Shown here: positions 20,838 through 30,003 of the stretch, in pieces
Numbering within the stretch: position 1 is the stretch's first letter
Layout: the number at the start of each line of letters is the position of its first letter
DNA from: Anderseniella sp. Alg231-50
GTDB taxonomy: Bacteria > Pseudomonadota > Alphaproteobacteria > Rhizobiales > Aestuariivirgaceae
Length of the DNA: 64,000 nt
Direction of reading: 5' to 3'
NCBI RefSeq assembly: GCF_900149695.1
Contig: NZ_LT703005.1
Span: 310,013-374,012 of the forward strand
The notes under the pieces: model-generated
What the model was told of the DNA's origin: nothing
Seen by the model: the letters and a program-made list of their open reading frames with translations, nothing else
Database searches by the model: none
Made by a program: the position numbers and the translations under genes

Positions 20838-21335
20838 TTAGCTGCCCTGCATTTCGGCCAGCATTTCGTCCATGATGGCAAAGCCGCTTTCCCAGCCCTT
20901 GCTCATATTGCCCATGACATTGGCAAAGCAGGCCATCTCGGCCTCGCTGGCATCCATCGGTGTCCAGGTCAGCCTGACTTTAGTTTGAGAACCGGCATCC
21001 TCGAACGTCACGACGGTCAGCAAAACACGCGGCCAGTCTGCCATCATCGGATTGGAGACAATGTTCCAGTCGGCATCCGTGGACGAGTGGTGCCAGACCA
21101 TTTTTTCTTCTTGCACGACTTCCTGGAACACCGCCTTGCTGAGATCGGACTTGTCGCCCCACTTCATCTCGTTGAGCCACTCACCGCCGGGTTTCAGGTC
21201 AAACTTGTGGATGATTGTGTCAACACCCGGACCGTACCAGCGTGCCAGCAGTTCAGGGTCAGTCCATGCCCTCCAGACCATGTCGCGCGGTGCATCGAAC
21301 ATCCGCTCGACAATATATTCAGGTACGTCAGTCAT
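20838..21335 (-). CDS. SRPBCC/AHSA1-family protein
   Basis: A 165-residue START/AHSA1-like domain protein: VERMFDAPRDMVWRAWTDPELLARWYGPG at the start, GGEWLNEMKW in the middle and the terminal helix KGWESGFAIMDEMLAEM. Family members bind hydrophobic ligands in a central cavity. The start overlaps the end of the ArsR-type regulator gene by 8 bp, so the two are translationally coupled. This ArsR-AHSA1 pairing is very common, but the ligand is usually unknown. Confidence 0.9.
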   Translation of the reverse strand: MTDVPEYIVERMFDAPRDMVWRAWTDPELLARWYGPGVDTIIHKFDLKPGGEWLNEMKWGDKSDLSKAVFQEVVQEEKMVWHHSSTDADWNIVSNPMMADWPRVLLTVVTFEDAGSQTKVRLTWTPMDASEAEMACFANVMGNMSKGWESGFAIMDEMLAEMQGS

Positions 21336-21699
21336 GGCCTTTATCCTTCGCTTCGGTTTGTTTCATATGAACTAGAATGTCGTCGAGCTGATCGAAGCTC
21401 TTGCCCCAGAAAGCCCTGAACTCGTCCAGCCAGTCGACGGCAGCGGCCATATTGTCAGCTTTCAGCCGCGCAGGACGGCGCTGTTCGACTATGTCGCGCT
21501 CGATCAGACCGGCGCGCTCCAGCACCTTCAGGTGCTTCGAGACTGCCGGCTGGCTCATCTTGAATGGCGCTGCAATCTCGTTGACCGATGCCTCGCCGTC
21601 GGCAAGCCGTGACAGGATAGCCCGGCGCGTCGGGTCTGCCAGTGCCGAGAAGATCGCATCGAGATCGGGTTGTGATTGCGTATAACCTATTTGTTCCAT
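21328..21699 (-). CDS. ArsR-family transcriptional regulator
   Basis: A 123-residue winged-helix regulator. The N-terminal region IFSALADPTRRAILSRLADGEASVNEIA and the recognition helix segment MSQPAVSKHLKVLERAGLIERD match the ArsR/SmtB fold. The Cys ligands used by metal-sensing members are absent, so it is likely a non-metal member, commonly paired with an SRPBCC protein as here. It probably represses its own operon. The region upstream is AT-rich (TTATATTAATATAC) and likely includes its operator and promoter. Confidence 0.9.
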   Translation of the reverse strand: MEQIGYTQSQPDLDAIFSALADPTRRAILSRLADGEASVNEIAAPFKMSQPAVSKHLKVLERAGLIERDIVEQRRPARLKADNMAAAVDWLDEFRAFWGKSFDQLDDILVHMKQTEAKDKGHD

Positions 21700-21810
21700 A
21701 ACTAAATGGTTATATTAATATACAAACTTGTCAACGGCATTTTTCACGCAATCGCAATCAGGGTGTCAGAATCAGAAAACCGGACGGCAATGAGCGATGG
21801 GTTTGAATTG

Positions 21811-22171
21811 TTTCGCTCACGCATGCAGCCTTCGGCTGCGCTCCGCTGGCCGGGCCTGGCTGGGAGTTCATCACTCAGGCGGGTGCCGGTTGTGATGCAT
21901 TGTTCTGGTCGAACAGCTTTACCCGGCACTGCGTGCTTCGCGCCGTTCTCCGATCCTGAACACCCGTCGTTATGAATTCCCACCGAGGCACGAAGTGCCG
22001 AGGCAAGGCCGACCGGCCGTCGCGCGAAGTGCGCCCTGGCGGAGCGCAGCCGCAAGACTGCTTGCGTGAGCGGAATAATCCCCGGCACGCAGTGCCGGGG
22101 CAAGGCCGACCGGCCTTCGCACGATGTGCGCCCTGGCGGAGCGCAGCCAAAGGCTGCTTGCGTGAGCGAAA
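21811..22171. repeat. Palindromic repeat element with 36-bp inverted ends (MITE-like)
   Basis: This 361-bp region is bounded by inverted 36-bp termini: 21811-21846 and 22136-22171 agree at 34 of 36 bases (outer end TTTCGCTCACGCA). Each terminus itself contains a hairpin GCAGCC..GGCTGC. Inside are a 21906-21983 segment matching 1608-1680 and two tandem copies (21984-22072, 22081-22168) of the ~88-bp hairpin module also seen at 1681-1768. Small hairpins include GGCAC-GAA-GTGCC (21987-21999). No transposase or coding capacity is evident. The element occupies most of the 476-bp gap between the ArsR and secG genes and ends 5 bp from the secG stop. Confidence 0.82.
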
Positions 22172-22175
22172 TGGA

Positions 22176-22544
22176 CTACTGCGTAGGAACTGCAGGTTCC
22201 GTCGGCGCAGGCGGAGTGCCTGGAAGTGTCGGCAAAACCGATCTGCCGTCGCCGTCCTGTCCACCCTGTGACTGGGTGGGCGCGACCTGATCCAGCACCG
22301 AGCTGCCGCCGGAGTCGCCGCGCGACAGATAAGCCAGGGACAACGAAGTCACGAAGAAACACACTGCCAGGATAGCCGTGGTCTTGGTCAAGGCGCTGCC
22401 GGCACCGCGAGAGGTGAACATGCCGCCGCCGCCACCGCCGCCGCCGCCAATGCCAAGCGCACCGCCTTCGGAGCGTTGCATCAGCACGACGCCGATGAGG
22501 GCCATAACGATCAACAGGTGAACCACGGTGATAACGGCTATCAT
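22176..22544 (-). CDS. secG: Preprotein translocase subunit SecG
   Basis: A 122-residue inner-membrane protein of the SecYEG channel. It has helix 1 (VVHLLIVMALIGVVLMQ), the loop with RSEGGALGIGGGGGGGGGM, helix 2 (TTAILAVCFFVTSLSLAYLS) and an unstructured Pro/Gln/Thr-rich C-tail typical of alphaproteobacterial SecG. A nine-Gly run is prominent. Adjacent to tpiA on the same strand, as in Rhizobiales, but separated from pyrG by an accessory region. Confidence 0.95.
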   Translation of the reverse strand: MIAVITVVHLLIVMALIGVVLMQRSEGGALGIGGGGGGGGGMFTSRGAGSALTKTTAILAVCFFVTSLSLAYLSRGDSGGSSVLDQVAPTQSQGGQDGDGRSVLPTLPGTPPAPTEPAVPTQ

Positions 22545-22623
22545 GGGATGTCTCGAACCTTGTCACGAATAGAAAATAACAACTGGCGCTCATGTAGGCG
22601 TTTGGGGCGCGAATGTAAACCGT

Positions 22624-23367
22624 TCAGAACGCCGCGATGATGCCGGCAAAATCATCAGCCGCCAGGCTTGCACCGCCGACCAGTGCGCCATCCACATTAT
22701 CGATGGCCATCAATTCGGCTGCATTGGACGGTTTGACTGAGCCGCCGTATAGAATGCGGATTGAATGGGCTTCTTCCGCACTGGTCAGTGCTGACAGCCC
22801 TGCCCTGATCGCCTGGTGCACTTCAGCCACCTGGTCGGCAGTTGGAGTGAGTCCGGAACCGATCGCCCACACCGGCTCATAGGCGATGACGGTGGTCGCT
22901 CCGGTCGCTCCACCGGGCAGTGATCCGTTCAATTGCGCGTGAACGACACTCAGCGTATCACCAGCTTCGCGTTCAGCCAATGTCTCACCCAGGCACACAA
23001 TCGCCGTCAGGCCCGCGGCGATGGCCGCTTCAGCCTTGGTCTTCACCAGTTCACTGGTTTCGCCATGATCAGCACGCCGTTCAGAATGCCCCACGATCAC
23101 TGCTGCAGCCCCGGCATCCTTTAACATGGCAGCCGAAATATCGCCCGTATGGGCACCGGAAACGGCAGTATGGCAGTCCTGCGCGCCAATCTGGACAGCG
23201 CTTCCCGCTGCTGCGTCTGCCAGCGGCAAGACCAGTGTTGCCGGCGGGCAGATCATCACGTCACACGCAGGTGCCGCGCCGTCGAGACTGTCTTTCAGTG
23301 CGTTAATTTCGGAAACCGACGCCTTCAGGCCGTTCATCTTCCAGTTCCCTGCCGCCAATGGCTTCAT
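22624..23367 (-). CDS. tpiA: Triosephosphate isomerase
   Basis: A 247-residue TIM-barrel enzyme interconverting dihydroxyacetone phosphate and glyceraldehyde 3-phosphate. The substrate Asn/Lys motif NWKMNG, catalytic His of IVGHSERR, catalytic Glu of AYEPVWAIG and the phosphate-binding [10 protein letters not shown] are all present. The ATG at 23367 ([13 protein letters not shown]) gives family length; an upstream open frame to 23424 adds 19 residues without similarity. It precedes secG on the minus strand. The upstream gap to ppiD contains no gene. Confidence 0.97.
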   Translation of the reverse strand: MKPLAAGNWKMNGLKASVSEINALKDSLDGAAPACDVMICPPATLVLPLADAAAGSAVQIGAQDCHTAVSGAHTGDISAAMLKDAGAAAVIVGHSERRADHGETSELVKTKAEAAIAAGLTAIVCLGETLAEREAGDTLSVVHAQLNGSLPGGATGATTVIAYEPVWAIGSGLTPTADQVAEVHQAIRAGLSALTSAEEAHSIRILYGGSVKPSNAAELMAIDNVDGALVGGASLAADDFAGIIAAF

Positions 23368-23610
23368 GGTGCGTTTATCCCTTGCTATTGCATCTGCCGG
23401 TGTTACCAACACCAGTGTTACCAAAACTTAACTTACGCCCATAGCGCAACATGGCTTCAATAGAACCCATAAAGTTGCTCTAGCGCCCTGAGAGCGATCA
23501 TTTTTATGATTTTTGATTGGCGCGATCAAATATCATGGTGATCTGTACGCTTGCGGCGCATGATTCACGTTATATATAGGTAATACCAGAAACGTTACGA
23601 GGAAGATTTC

Positions 23611-25518
23611 ATGCTTACCGCACTGCGCAGCAAATCCGGCGGCATCATCGCCAAGGTATTCATCGCCCTGCTGGCCGGCAGTTTTGCCGTGTGGGGCATT
23701 GAAGACATGCTGCGTGGCGGCAACTCGGAAACGCTGGCGAAAGTCGGCGACCGTGAAATCGGTTCCTACGAATTCTCCGAAGCCTTCAACCGGCAATTGT
23801 CGGTTTATTCACGCCGCCTCGGCGAGACCATAACCCCGGACCGCGCCCGCCAGCTTGGCATTGACCGTCAGATCCTCGGCGACCTGATGCGCGATGCAGC
23901 GCTGGACAGCCAGGCCGCCGCACTCGGCATCACAATGCCCGAGCGTGTCGTTGCCCAGCGTGTTGCCGACAGCCCGCAGTTCCAGGGTGCCGACGGCACC
24001 TTCAACGCCAACAGCTTCCGCAACCTGCTGCGCCAGAATGGCTTCAGCGAGCAGCAGTTCTTCGCGGTAGAGCGCGAGAGCATGACCCGCCAGGTTATCT
24101 CGCAGCCGCTGACCACCCAGGCAGTCGTGCCCAACACGCTGGTCGAACTGGTCTGGAAGCATCGCACCGAGCAGCGCGATGCCACCTATTTCGAGTTCAC
24201 ACTGCCTGAAGAGACGAAACAGCCGACCGATGCCGACCTGAGATCGCTGTATGATGAAAACAAGGAATTGTTCAGGGAACCGGAACGCCGCACCATGTCC
24301 ATCGTCGCCCTGACGCCAGAGGCGATCATGGCCGGCATCCAGGTCAGCGAAGACGACCTGAAGCGCCAGTATGAAGCGACCAAGAAACAATTGGCCGCGG
24401 CGGAGACCCGCACCGTGCTGCAGATCGCGTTTGATAATGAGGCGGACGCAATAGCCGCCGCGCAGAAAATCAAGAACGGCACCAGCTTTGAAGACATTGC
24501 CAAGGAACAGGGAAAGACCGAGTCCGATATTTCGCTGGGTACAGTGGCGAAATCCGCCATTCCCGATCCGGCCGTTGCCGAAGCCGCATTTGCGCTCGCT
24601 GACGGTGCCGTGTCCGACCCGGTGAAGAGCCGGTTTTCAACCGTCCTGCTCAAGGCAAAGATTGTCGGCACCAGCGGTGCACGGTCGCTGGATGAAATGC
24701 GCGACGAACTGGCAACGGCTGTGCGCGCGACCAAGGCCCGTGATCAGCTGCTCGATCTGCACGACAAGTTTGAAGATGCCCGCGCCAGCGGCGCATCACT
24801 GGAAGAAGCCGCCGCGGAAATCGGCGTCAAGGTCGCCAATGTCGGCCCGGTTGCCCTTGACGGCACCGGCAACGACGGCAAGTCGGTTGTGGTCCCCGGC
24901 CATTCCAACTCGCTGGCCACAGCGTTTGAGACCGAAATCGGCCTGGAAATCTCGCCGCTGATCGACGGTGATGACGGTTTCACCTGGCTGGAAACCCGCG
25001 ACATCGTTGCAACGGCCGTGCCCGCCTTCAATGATATCAAGGACAAGGTGTCCGACACCTGGAAAGCGCGCGAGGCGGCAAGTGCGACACGCAAGAAGGC
25101 AGAAGAACTGGTCGCAAAGCTGCGCTCCGGCACCCCCATTGCCGACCTGGCAAAGACGGAAAATGCCGAAGTCAAAACCGTCAACGGCGTTCGGCGCAAC
25201 CGGACTGCCGCCAACTTCAACACCGCCGACATAGCAGCGCTGTTCTCGGTCCCGGAAAACGGCAAGGCATTCGCCATTGCCAATGACGGCAAGTCGGCCA
25301 AGATCATCGCCTCGACGCCGGTCCTCGGCACCGGTTTCAATTCCAGCTCCGAAGAGGCCAAGGCGATTAAACAGGTGCTGGAAACCAACCTGTCCAACGA
25401 CCTGTATGCCGAATATGTCAACGCCCTGCAGGAACAGATCGGCGTGACAATCAACGACACCGTCTGGGCAAGAATAGCCAGCGGCGCCCCTGCACCTGTG
25501 CAGCATAGCAATTACTAA
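23611..25518 (+). CDS. PpiD-like peptidyl-prolyl cis-trans isomerase
   Basis: A 635-residue periplasmic foldase anchored by one N-terminal helix (about 12-31, IIAKVFIALLAGSFAVWGI). A SurA-N-like chaperone region follows (about 35-160), then a parvulin PPIC domain (about 245-355, with RTVLQIAF and SFEDIAKEQGKTESDISLG) and a C-terminal chaperone half. It helps outer-membrane and secreted proteins fold near the Sec translocon. SD-like GAGGAAG precedes the ATG. In related genomes it is followed by trpE; here about 9.8 kb of accessory genes intervene. Confidence 0.92.
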   Translation: MLTALRSKSGGIIAKVFIALLAGSFAVWGIEDMLRGGNSETLAKVGDREIGSYEFSEAFNRQLSVYSRRLGETITPDRARQLGIDRQILGDLMRDAALDSQAAALGITMPERVVAQRVADSPQFQGADGTFNANSFRNLLRQNGFSEQQFFAVERESMTRQVISQPLTTQAVVPNTLVELVWKHRTEQRDATYFEFTLPEETKQPTDADLRSLYDENKELFREPERRTMSIVALTPEAIMAGIQVSEDDLKRQYEATKKQLAAAETRTVLQIAFDNEADAIAAAQKIKNGTSFEDIAKEQGKTESDISLGTVAKSAIPDPAVAEAAFALADGAVSDPVKSRFSTVLLKAKIVGTSGARSLDEMRDELATAVRATKARDQLLDLHDKFEDARASGASLEEAAAEIGVKVANVGPVALDGTGNDGKSVVVPGHSNSLATAFETEIGLEISPLIDGDDGFTWLETRDIVATAVPAFNDIKDKVSDTWKAREAASATRKKAEELVAKLRSGTPIADLAKTENAEVKTVNGVRRNRTAANFNTADIAALFSVPENGKAFAIANDGKSAKIIASTPVLGTGFNSSSEEAKAIKQVLETNLSNDLYAEYVNALQEQIGVTINDTVWARIASGAPAPVQHSNY

Positions 25519-25531
25519 GGTTTGAGTTTGC

Positions 25532-27025
25532 TCAAGCGGCGCTTGTCTGGATCCAGATTGTCTTGGTCTGAAGGTATTGCTCCAGGGCCTCGGTGCCGTT
25601 GTCGCGGGCAAGCGAACCCGATTGCTTGTAACCGCCGAACGGGGTTTTGATATCACCCTCCGAAAAGCCGTTGACTGAAACAGTGCCGCACGGAAGTGAC
25701 CGGGCCATGTGGATCGCACGATCGATGTCTTTCGTGAACACTGTGGCATGCAGGCCGTAATCTGTGTCGCTGGCAACAGCCAGGGCCTCTTCAGTGGTTT
25801 TTACCGGCATGATGCCGAGGACCGGACCGAAAATTTCTTCACGCGCGATCTTCATGTCAGGTGTGACGTTTTGAAAGACGGTGGGTTCGATGAAGTATCC
25901 GGGCAAATCACTTCCGCCGCCCGTCAGTTTTTCCGCGCCTTCGTCCATGCCGGCCTGAATGTAGTCCATCACCATTGTCTTGTGGTCTTTCGTGATCATT
26001 GATCCGATATCCGTCGCCGGGTCCAGCGGATCGCCCAGCTGGAACGCCTTGACCCTGTCAATGATGCGTCCGGTAAACTCCTCGACCAACGGGGCTGCAA
26101 TCAGCTGTCGCATATTGGCAGAACAGTTCTGTCCACCGTTCCAGAATGCCGACATGGCTGCATGTTCAATCAGGTCGTCGTTGATCGCGGCGTCTTCAAG
26201 CACGATGAACGGGCTCTTGCCGCCCATTTCAAGCCCCACACCCTTGAGGTTGCTGTCGCCGGAATAGCGCATGAACATGCGACCCACTTCGGTTGAACCT
26301 GTGAAGGACACAGTGTCGATATCATTGTGCATGCCGATGGCTTTGCCGGCGGTTTCCCCGAAGCCCGGCACGATGTTGATGACACCTTCGGGCACGCCGG
26401 CCTCCTGCATCAATTCGGCAAGGCGGATCGTGGTCAGCGGCGTCTGTTCGGCAGGTTTGATAACCGCCGAACACCCAACTGCAAGGGCCGGAGCAATTTT
26501 CCAGGCAGCCATAACCAGTGGAAAATTCCACGGCAACACCGCACCAGCGATGCCGGCAGGCTCCTTGGTGATCAGTGCCAGTGCGTCGGGACCGGTGGGG
26601 GCAATCTTACCGAACGTCTTGTCGGCCAGTTCCGCATACCACTGGAAGAAATTCGGCACTTCCGTGCCTACCTCATGCAGGCAGTCGGTGATGGACTTGC
26701 CCGTGTCGAGACTTTCGAGAACTGCCAGCTCGTTGCTGTGCTCGCGCACCAGTGCCGCAATCTTCAGCAGAACGTCTTTACGATGCTCGGGCTCCGCCCG
26801 CGACCAGGTACCGGCATTGAAAACCCGGCGCGCCGCCGCGACGGCTTTGTCCACATCGGCGGATTTGCAGTAGGCAACGCTCGTCAGGACCTGGCCCGTT
26901 GCCGGGTTGACGGTTTCGAACTTTTCGCCATCAACCGCATCACAGAATTTTCCGTTGATATAGGCTTGGCCGCGTGGTTTCAGCTTGTTTGCAATGGCCT
27001 GAAATTCGGCATGGGAAAGGGTCAT
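25532..27025 (-). CDS. NAD(P)+-dependent aldehyde dehydrogenase (PuuC-like)
   Basis: A 497-residue ALDH. Asn167 (LPWNF), Glu266 (LEMGGKSP) and the nucleophile Cys301 (GGQNCSAN) are present, as is the NAD-binding FTGSTEVGR (241-249). The overall pattern (GKSITDCLHEVGTEVPNFFQWYA) is closest to the gamma-glutamyl-gamma-aminobutyraldehyde dehydrogenase subgroup, so an aminoaldehyde or omega-amino substrate is plausible. ATG 27025 gives family length; an upstream open frame adds 90 non-homologous residues overlapping the next gene. Near a MocR regulator and a TRAP transporter. Confidence 0.92.
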   Translation of the reverse strand: MTLSHAEFQAIANKLKPRGQAYINGKFCDAVDGEKFETVNPATGQVLTSVAYCKSADVDKAVAAARRVFNAGTWSRAEPEHRKDVLLKIAALVREHSNELAVLESLDTGKSITDCLHEVGTEVPNFFQWYAELADKTFGKIAPTGPDALALITKEPAGIAGAVLPWNFPLVMAAWKIAPALAVGCSAVIKPAEQTPLTTIRLAELMQEAGVPEGVINIVPGFGETAGKAIGMHNDIDTVSFTGSTEVGRMFMRYSGDSNLKGVGLEMGGKSPFIVLEDAAINDDLIEHAAMSAFWNGGQNCSANMRQLIAAPLVEEFTGRIIDRVKAFQLGDPLDPATDIGSMITKDHKTMVMDYIQAGMDEGAEKLTGGGSDLPGYFIEPTVFQNVTPDMKIAREEIFGPVLGIMPVKTTEEALAVASDTDYGLHATVFTKDIDRAIHMARSLPCGTVSVNGFSEGDIKTPFGGYKQSGSLARDNGTEALEQYLQTKTIWIQTSAA

Positions 27026-27042
27026 GGCTGATCTCCGTCGTG

Positions 27043-28248
27043 TTAGCGGCGCAGGGAACGGGCAAATTTGCGAATATCTTCCAGAAGCAAGCCGGGTTCT
27101 TCCATCGCGGCGAAATGGCCGCCTCGCGGCATCTGCGTCCAGTGCTGTATGTTGTAGATGCGCTCGGCATAGGATCTGGGTGGCCAGTTCAGCATTTCCG
27201 CCGGAAACACGGCGCAACCGGTGGGAACCTCGACACGTTTGCCGTCGGGAGACAAAATGCGCCCGCCCTCTTCGCGCCGTCCGTAATAGATCCACGACGC
27301 CGTATTGAAAGTCCGGGTGGTGATGTAGATCATGATATTGGTCAGAAGGTCATCCTTGCTATGGACGGCTTCGATATCGTTGTCCTTCACATCCGACCAG
27401 GAATTGAACTTCTCGACCAGCCAGGCAGCGACGCCGACGGGACTGTCCATCATTGCATAGCTTAGCGTCTGCGGCCGGGTCGCCTGTTGCGTTCGATAGC
27501 CGTTCTGCATGATCTGGTCATGATCGAATTGCGCTGCCCATGCCTCTTCGTCCGGGGATTGCGGCCCGTCGGGATGGCGCATCGTCAGCACGTTGATATG
27601 AATGGCGGAGCATGCCGGCGCATGTTCAAAACCCAGCCAGGAACAGATCGCTCCGCCCCAGTCACCACCTTGTGCCAGGTAACTGTCGAAGCCCAGCGTA
27701 TCCGTCATCAGCGAATTGATGACATTGGCCATTTTCCGGGGGCCATAAGGGCGCGGAGGACGCCCGGAAAAACCAAATCCCGGCAGCGACGGGGCGACCA
27801 CGGTAAAGGCGTCTTCAACATTGCCGCCAAAGCGTTCGGGATGGGCAAGCGGCTCGATCAGGTCATAGAACTCCGCCACGGATCCGGGCCAGCCATGACT
27901 GATCATCAAGGGCATTGGCTCGGGGCCACTGCCCTGTTCGAGAATGAAGTGCATGTCGATGCCGTCGACAGGCGCTATGTAGTTGGAAAAACTGTTGATC
28001 CGCGCTTCCTGTGCACGCCAGTCGAACCCATCGATCCAGTAGGCGCAAAGCTGTTTCAGGTAATCGAGGTTGGTCCCGTATTCCCAGCCGCCGTCATCCG
28101 GCATTTCATGCCAGGGATAATCTGCAACCCGCGCAAGGATGTGTTCCAGCGTCTCGTCAGCAACGAGGAACTGGAATGGCCTGACTTGCTGATTGGGGTT
28201 TATCAAATTATTCAAAAGGTCAATTTCCCAGTTTGAATGTTGGCGCAC
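27043..28248 (-). CDS. Epoxide hydrolase-family alpha/beta hydrolase
   Basis: A 401-residue protein with the epoxide hydrolase N-terminal (EHN) region and an alpha/beta hydrolase core. HGWPGS (118-123) is the oxyanion-hole motif, Asp196 of GGDWGG is the expected nucleophile, and His378 of RGGHFAAMEEP is the base. Two Tyr residues that would polarise the epoxide are plausible in the cap region but not assigned. Reaction: hydrolysis of an epoxide to a diol, substrate unknown. It overlaps neither neighbour and sits 17 bp upstream of the aldehyde dehydrogenase gene, suggesting co-transcription. Confidence 0.9.
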   Translation of the reverse strand: MRQHSNWEIDLLNNLINPNQQVRPFQFLVADETLEHILARVADYPWHEMPDDGGWEYGTNLDYLKQLCAYWIDGFDWRAQEARINSFSNYIAPVDGIDMHFILEQGSGPEPMPLMISHGWPGSVAEFYDLIEPLAHPERFGGNVEDAFTVVAPSLPGFGFSGRPPRPYGPRKMANVINSLMTDTLGFDSYLAQGGDWGGAICSWLGFEHAPACSAIHINVLTMRHPDGPQSPDEEAWAAQFDHDQIMQNGYRTQQATRPQTLSYAMMDSPVGVAAWLVEKFNSWSDVKDNDIEAVHSKDDLLTNIMIYITTRTFNTASWIYYGRREEGGRILSPDGKRVEVPTGCAVFPAEMLNWPPRSYAERIYNIQHWTQMPRGGHFAAMEEPGLLLEDIRKFARSLRR

Positions 28249-28363
28249 AAGAGCACCATGACCAAGGCGTCCCTGGTTTCAGCTAACTCAAATTTTTCGA
28301 TTGCGACGAGAGACAGGTGCCTCCATTCGAAGGGACAGATGGACCGGTGACCCGCTCGTGGTG

Positions 28364-29824
28364 TTACAGCATCGCGCGAACTTCTTCGGCGATCACTTTC
28401 ACACCAGCCTCCAGTTTGGACACCGGCACATAGGCAAATCCGAGGCGGAAGCTCCTGTTGTTGTTGTAGTTCAGGTAGTAGTCCCGTCCCCTGTCCACCA
28501 ACACGCCCTTGTCGCGCAGACGCGCGGCCAATCCAGCTGCGTCAAACCCTTCAGGGCCAGTCAGCCAGAATGAGGTTCCGCCCTCAGACTCCGTATGCTG
28601 CAACATGCCAAGATGTTTTGTGAGCGCGTCGTTCATGGCATGCCAGCGTTTCTTGTAGCGCCGTTCGATATTGCGAAGATGGGCATCGTAGTGGCCAAGG
28701 CGGAAGAACAGCGCCACGATCTCCTGCACAATGGTGGGCGGATGCCGCATCATCACTCCACGCGCAATTCGCGCCTCACGAATGATGTCCCGGTGGGCAA
28801 CGATGAACCCGAGCCTGATACCCGGCGAAACGGTCTTGGACAGGCTCCCCACGTAGATAACCCGGCCTGCCTTGTCCATTGATCGCAACGACGGCGAGGA
28901 TTTCGCGACATAGTTCATCTCGGCTTCGTAGTCGTCCTCGATGATCATGAAATCCTTTTTGCCGGCAGCTTCGATCAACTCCTCCCGGCGCGATTGGCTC
29001 ATGGTGACCATTGTCGGAAACTGGTGACTGGGTGTTGTGAACACCAGCTGGCAACCTGTTGGAATGGTTGATGGTATCAGCCCTTCACCATCAATCGGCA
29101 CACCGATCAGTTCGTTGCCCGAAAGCCGGAACGCGTTGCGCGCGCCGAAAAACCCGGGATCCTCCAGCGCAACCGGTTTGCCGGAGCGCGAAAAGATCGT
29201 GCCCAGTATGAACAGTGCGTTCTGTGATCCGAGGGTAATAAGGATTTCATCATCCTCGGCATAGATGCCGCGGGTGTTCAACAGGCGTTGCCGCAGCTGT
29301 TGCACCAGCTGCGGGCTGTCGCTTTCGACTGAATCGCTGGCCCAGACCGGCATTTGCTTGCGGCCCAGCGCCTGCCTGGTGCACTCGCGCCACCCGTCAA
29401 CCGGAAACAGGTCGGGATCAATCTGGTTGTAGATGAATGGATAGGGATAGGCGTTCCAGTCCAGCGGATTGACCACAGGCATCAAATCGTTGGCCTGGAA
29501 GCTCACAGGGCAAGGGACAGTATCTTCACCTTGGGCGTCGTTGCTGTCCAGTTTTTGCAATGGAGCGATCTGCGGATTGACGAAATAGCCGGAGCGGTCG
29601 CGCGAGACCAGGAGCTCCAGATCCACCAGACGATTGTACGCAGCGAAAACCGTGTTCCGGGAGACACCGAACTGGTCCGCCAGTTCGCGGCACGAAGGAA
29701 GCGGGCGGTCATGAGCCAGCGACTTGGAAGTGATTGCCGCGCTCACCACTTCGCATATCTGGTCGCGCAGGCTCAGGTTGGAGCTGCCGGGCAGTTTCAG
29801 GAATTGGGGCGTGGTCAAGCTCAA
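28364..29824 (-). CDS. MocR/GabR-type PLP-dependent transcriptional regulator
   Basis: A 486-residue chimera: N-terminal GntR winged helix (SCRELADQFGVSRNTVFAAYNRL, about 40-65) and a C-terminal fold-type I aminotransferase-like domain (about 115-486) with the PLP lysine region YVGSLSKTVSPGIRLGF. MocR regulators respond to PLP plus an amino compound (GABA, taurine and others). Start TTG 29824 has GGAG 7 nt upstream; no ATG in frame gives the N-terminus. It is divergent from the TRAP genes and upstream of the epoxide hydrolase and ALDH genes, so it probably controls both directions. Confidence 0.9.
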   Translation of the reverse strand: MSLTTPQFLKLPGSSNLSLRDQICEVVSAAITSKSLAHDRPLPSCRELADQFGVSRNTVFAAYNRLVDLELLVSRDRSGYFVNPQIAPLQKLDSNDAQGEDTVPCPVSFQANDLMPVVNPLDWNAYPYPFIYNQIDPDLFPVDGWRECTRQALGRKQMPVWASDSVESDSPQLVQQLRQRLLNTRGIYAEDDEILITLGSQNALFILGTIFSRSGKPVALEDPGFFGARNAFRLSGNELIGVPIDGEGLIPSTIPTGCQLVFTTPSHQFPTMVTMSQSRREELIEAAGKKDFMIIEDDYEAEMNYVAKSSPSLRSMDKAGRVIYVGSLSKTVSPGIRLGFIVAHRDIIREARIARGVMMRHPPTIVQEIVALFFRLGHYDAHLRNIERRYKKRWHAMNDALTKHLGMLQHTESEGGTSFWLTGPEGFDAAGLAARLRDKGVLVDRGRDYYLNYNNNRSFRLGFAYVPVSKLEAGVKVIAEEVRAML

Positions 29825-30003
29825 CTGGATGCTCCGGGGGTGTCGTAGCCCTTGTCTTACACCGGATCCTAGCCGTTTCTAAGTGCTGGCGTCAGCGGCA
29901 ATTTTTGTCTGTCCCCCTCATTCGATCCATCTGTCACTTTCAATGAGCGGGCACGCGGTAAACACTGACAGGCAGAAAAACTCATCAATGGGAGATGAAG
30001 CCG

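Noticed and set aside
25522-25535. TTGA-GTTTGC-TCAA, which matches the Fnr box pattern
   Set aside because: It lies between two convergent gene ends and overlaps a stop codon; a small hairpin at the transcript ends is a simpler reading.
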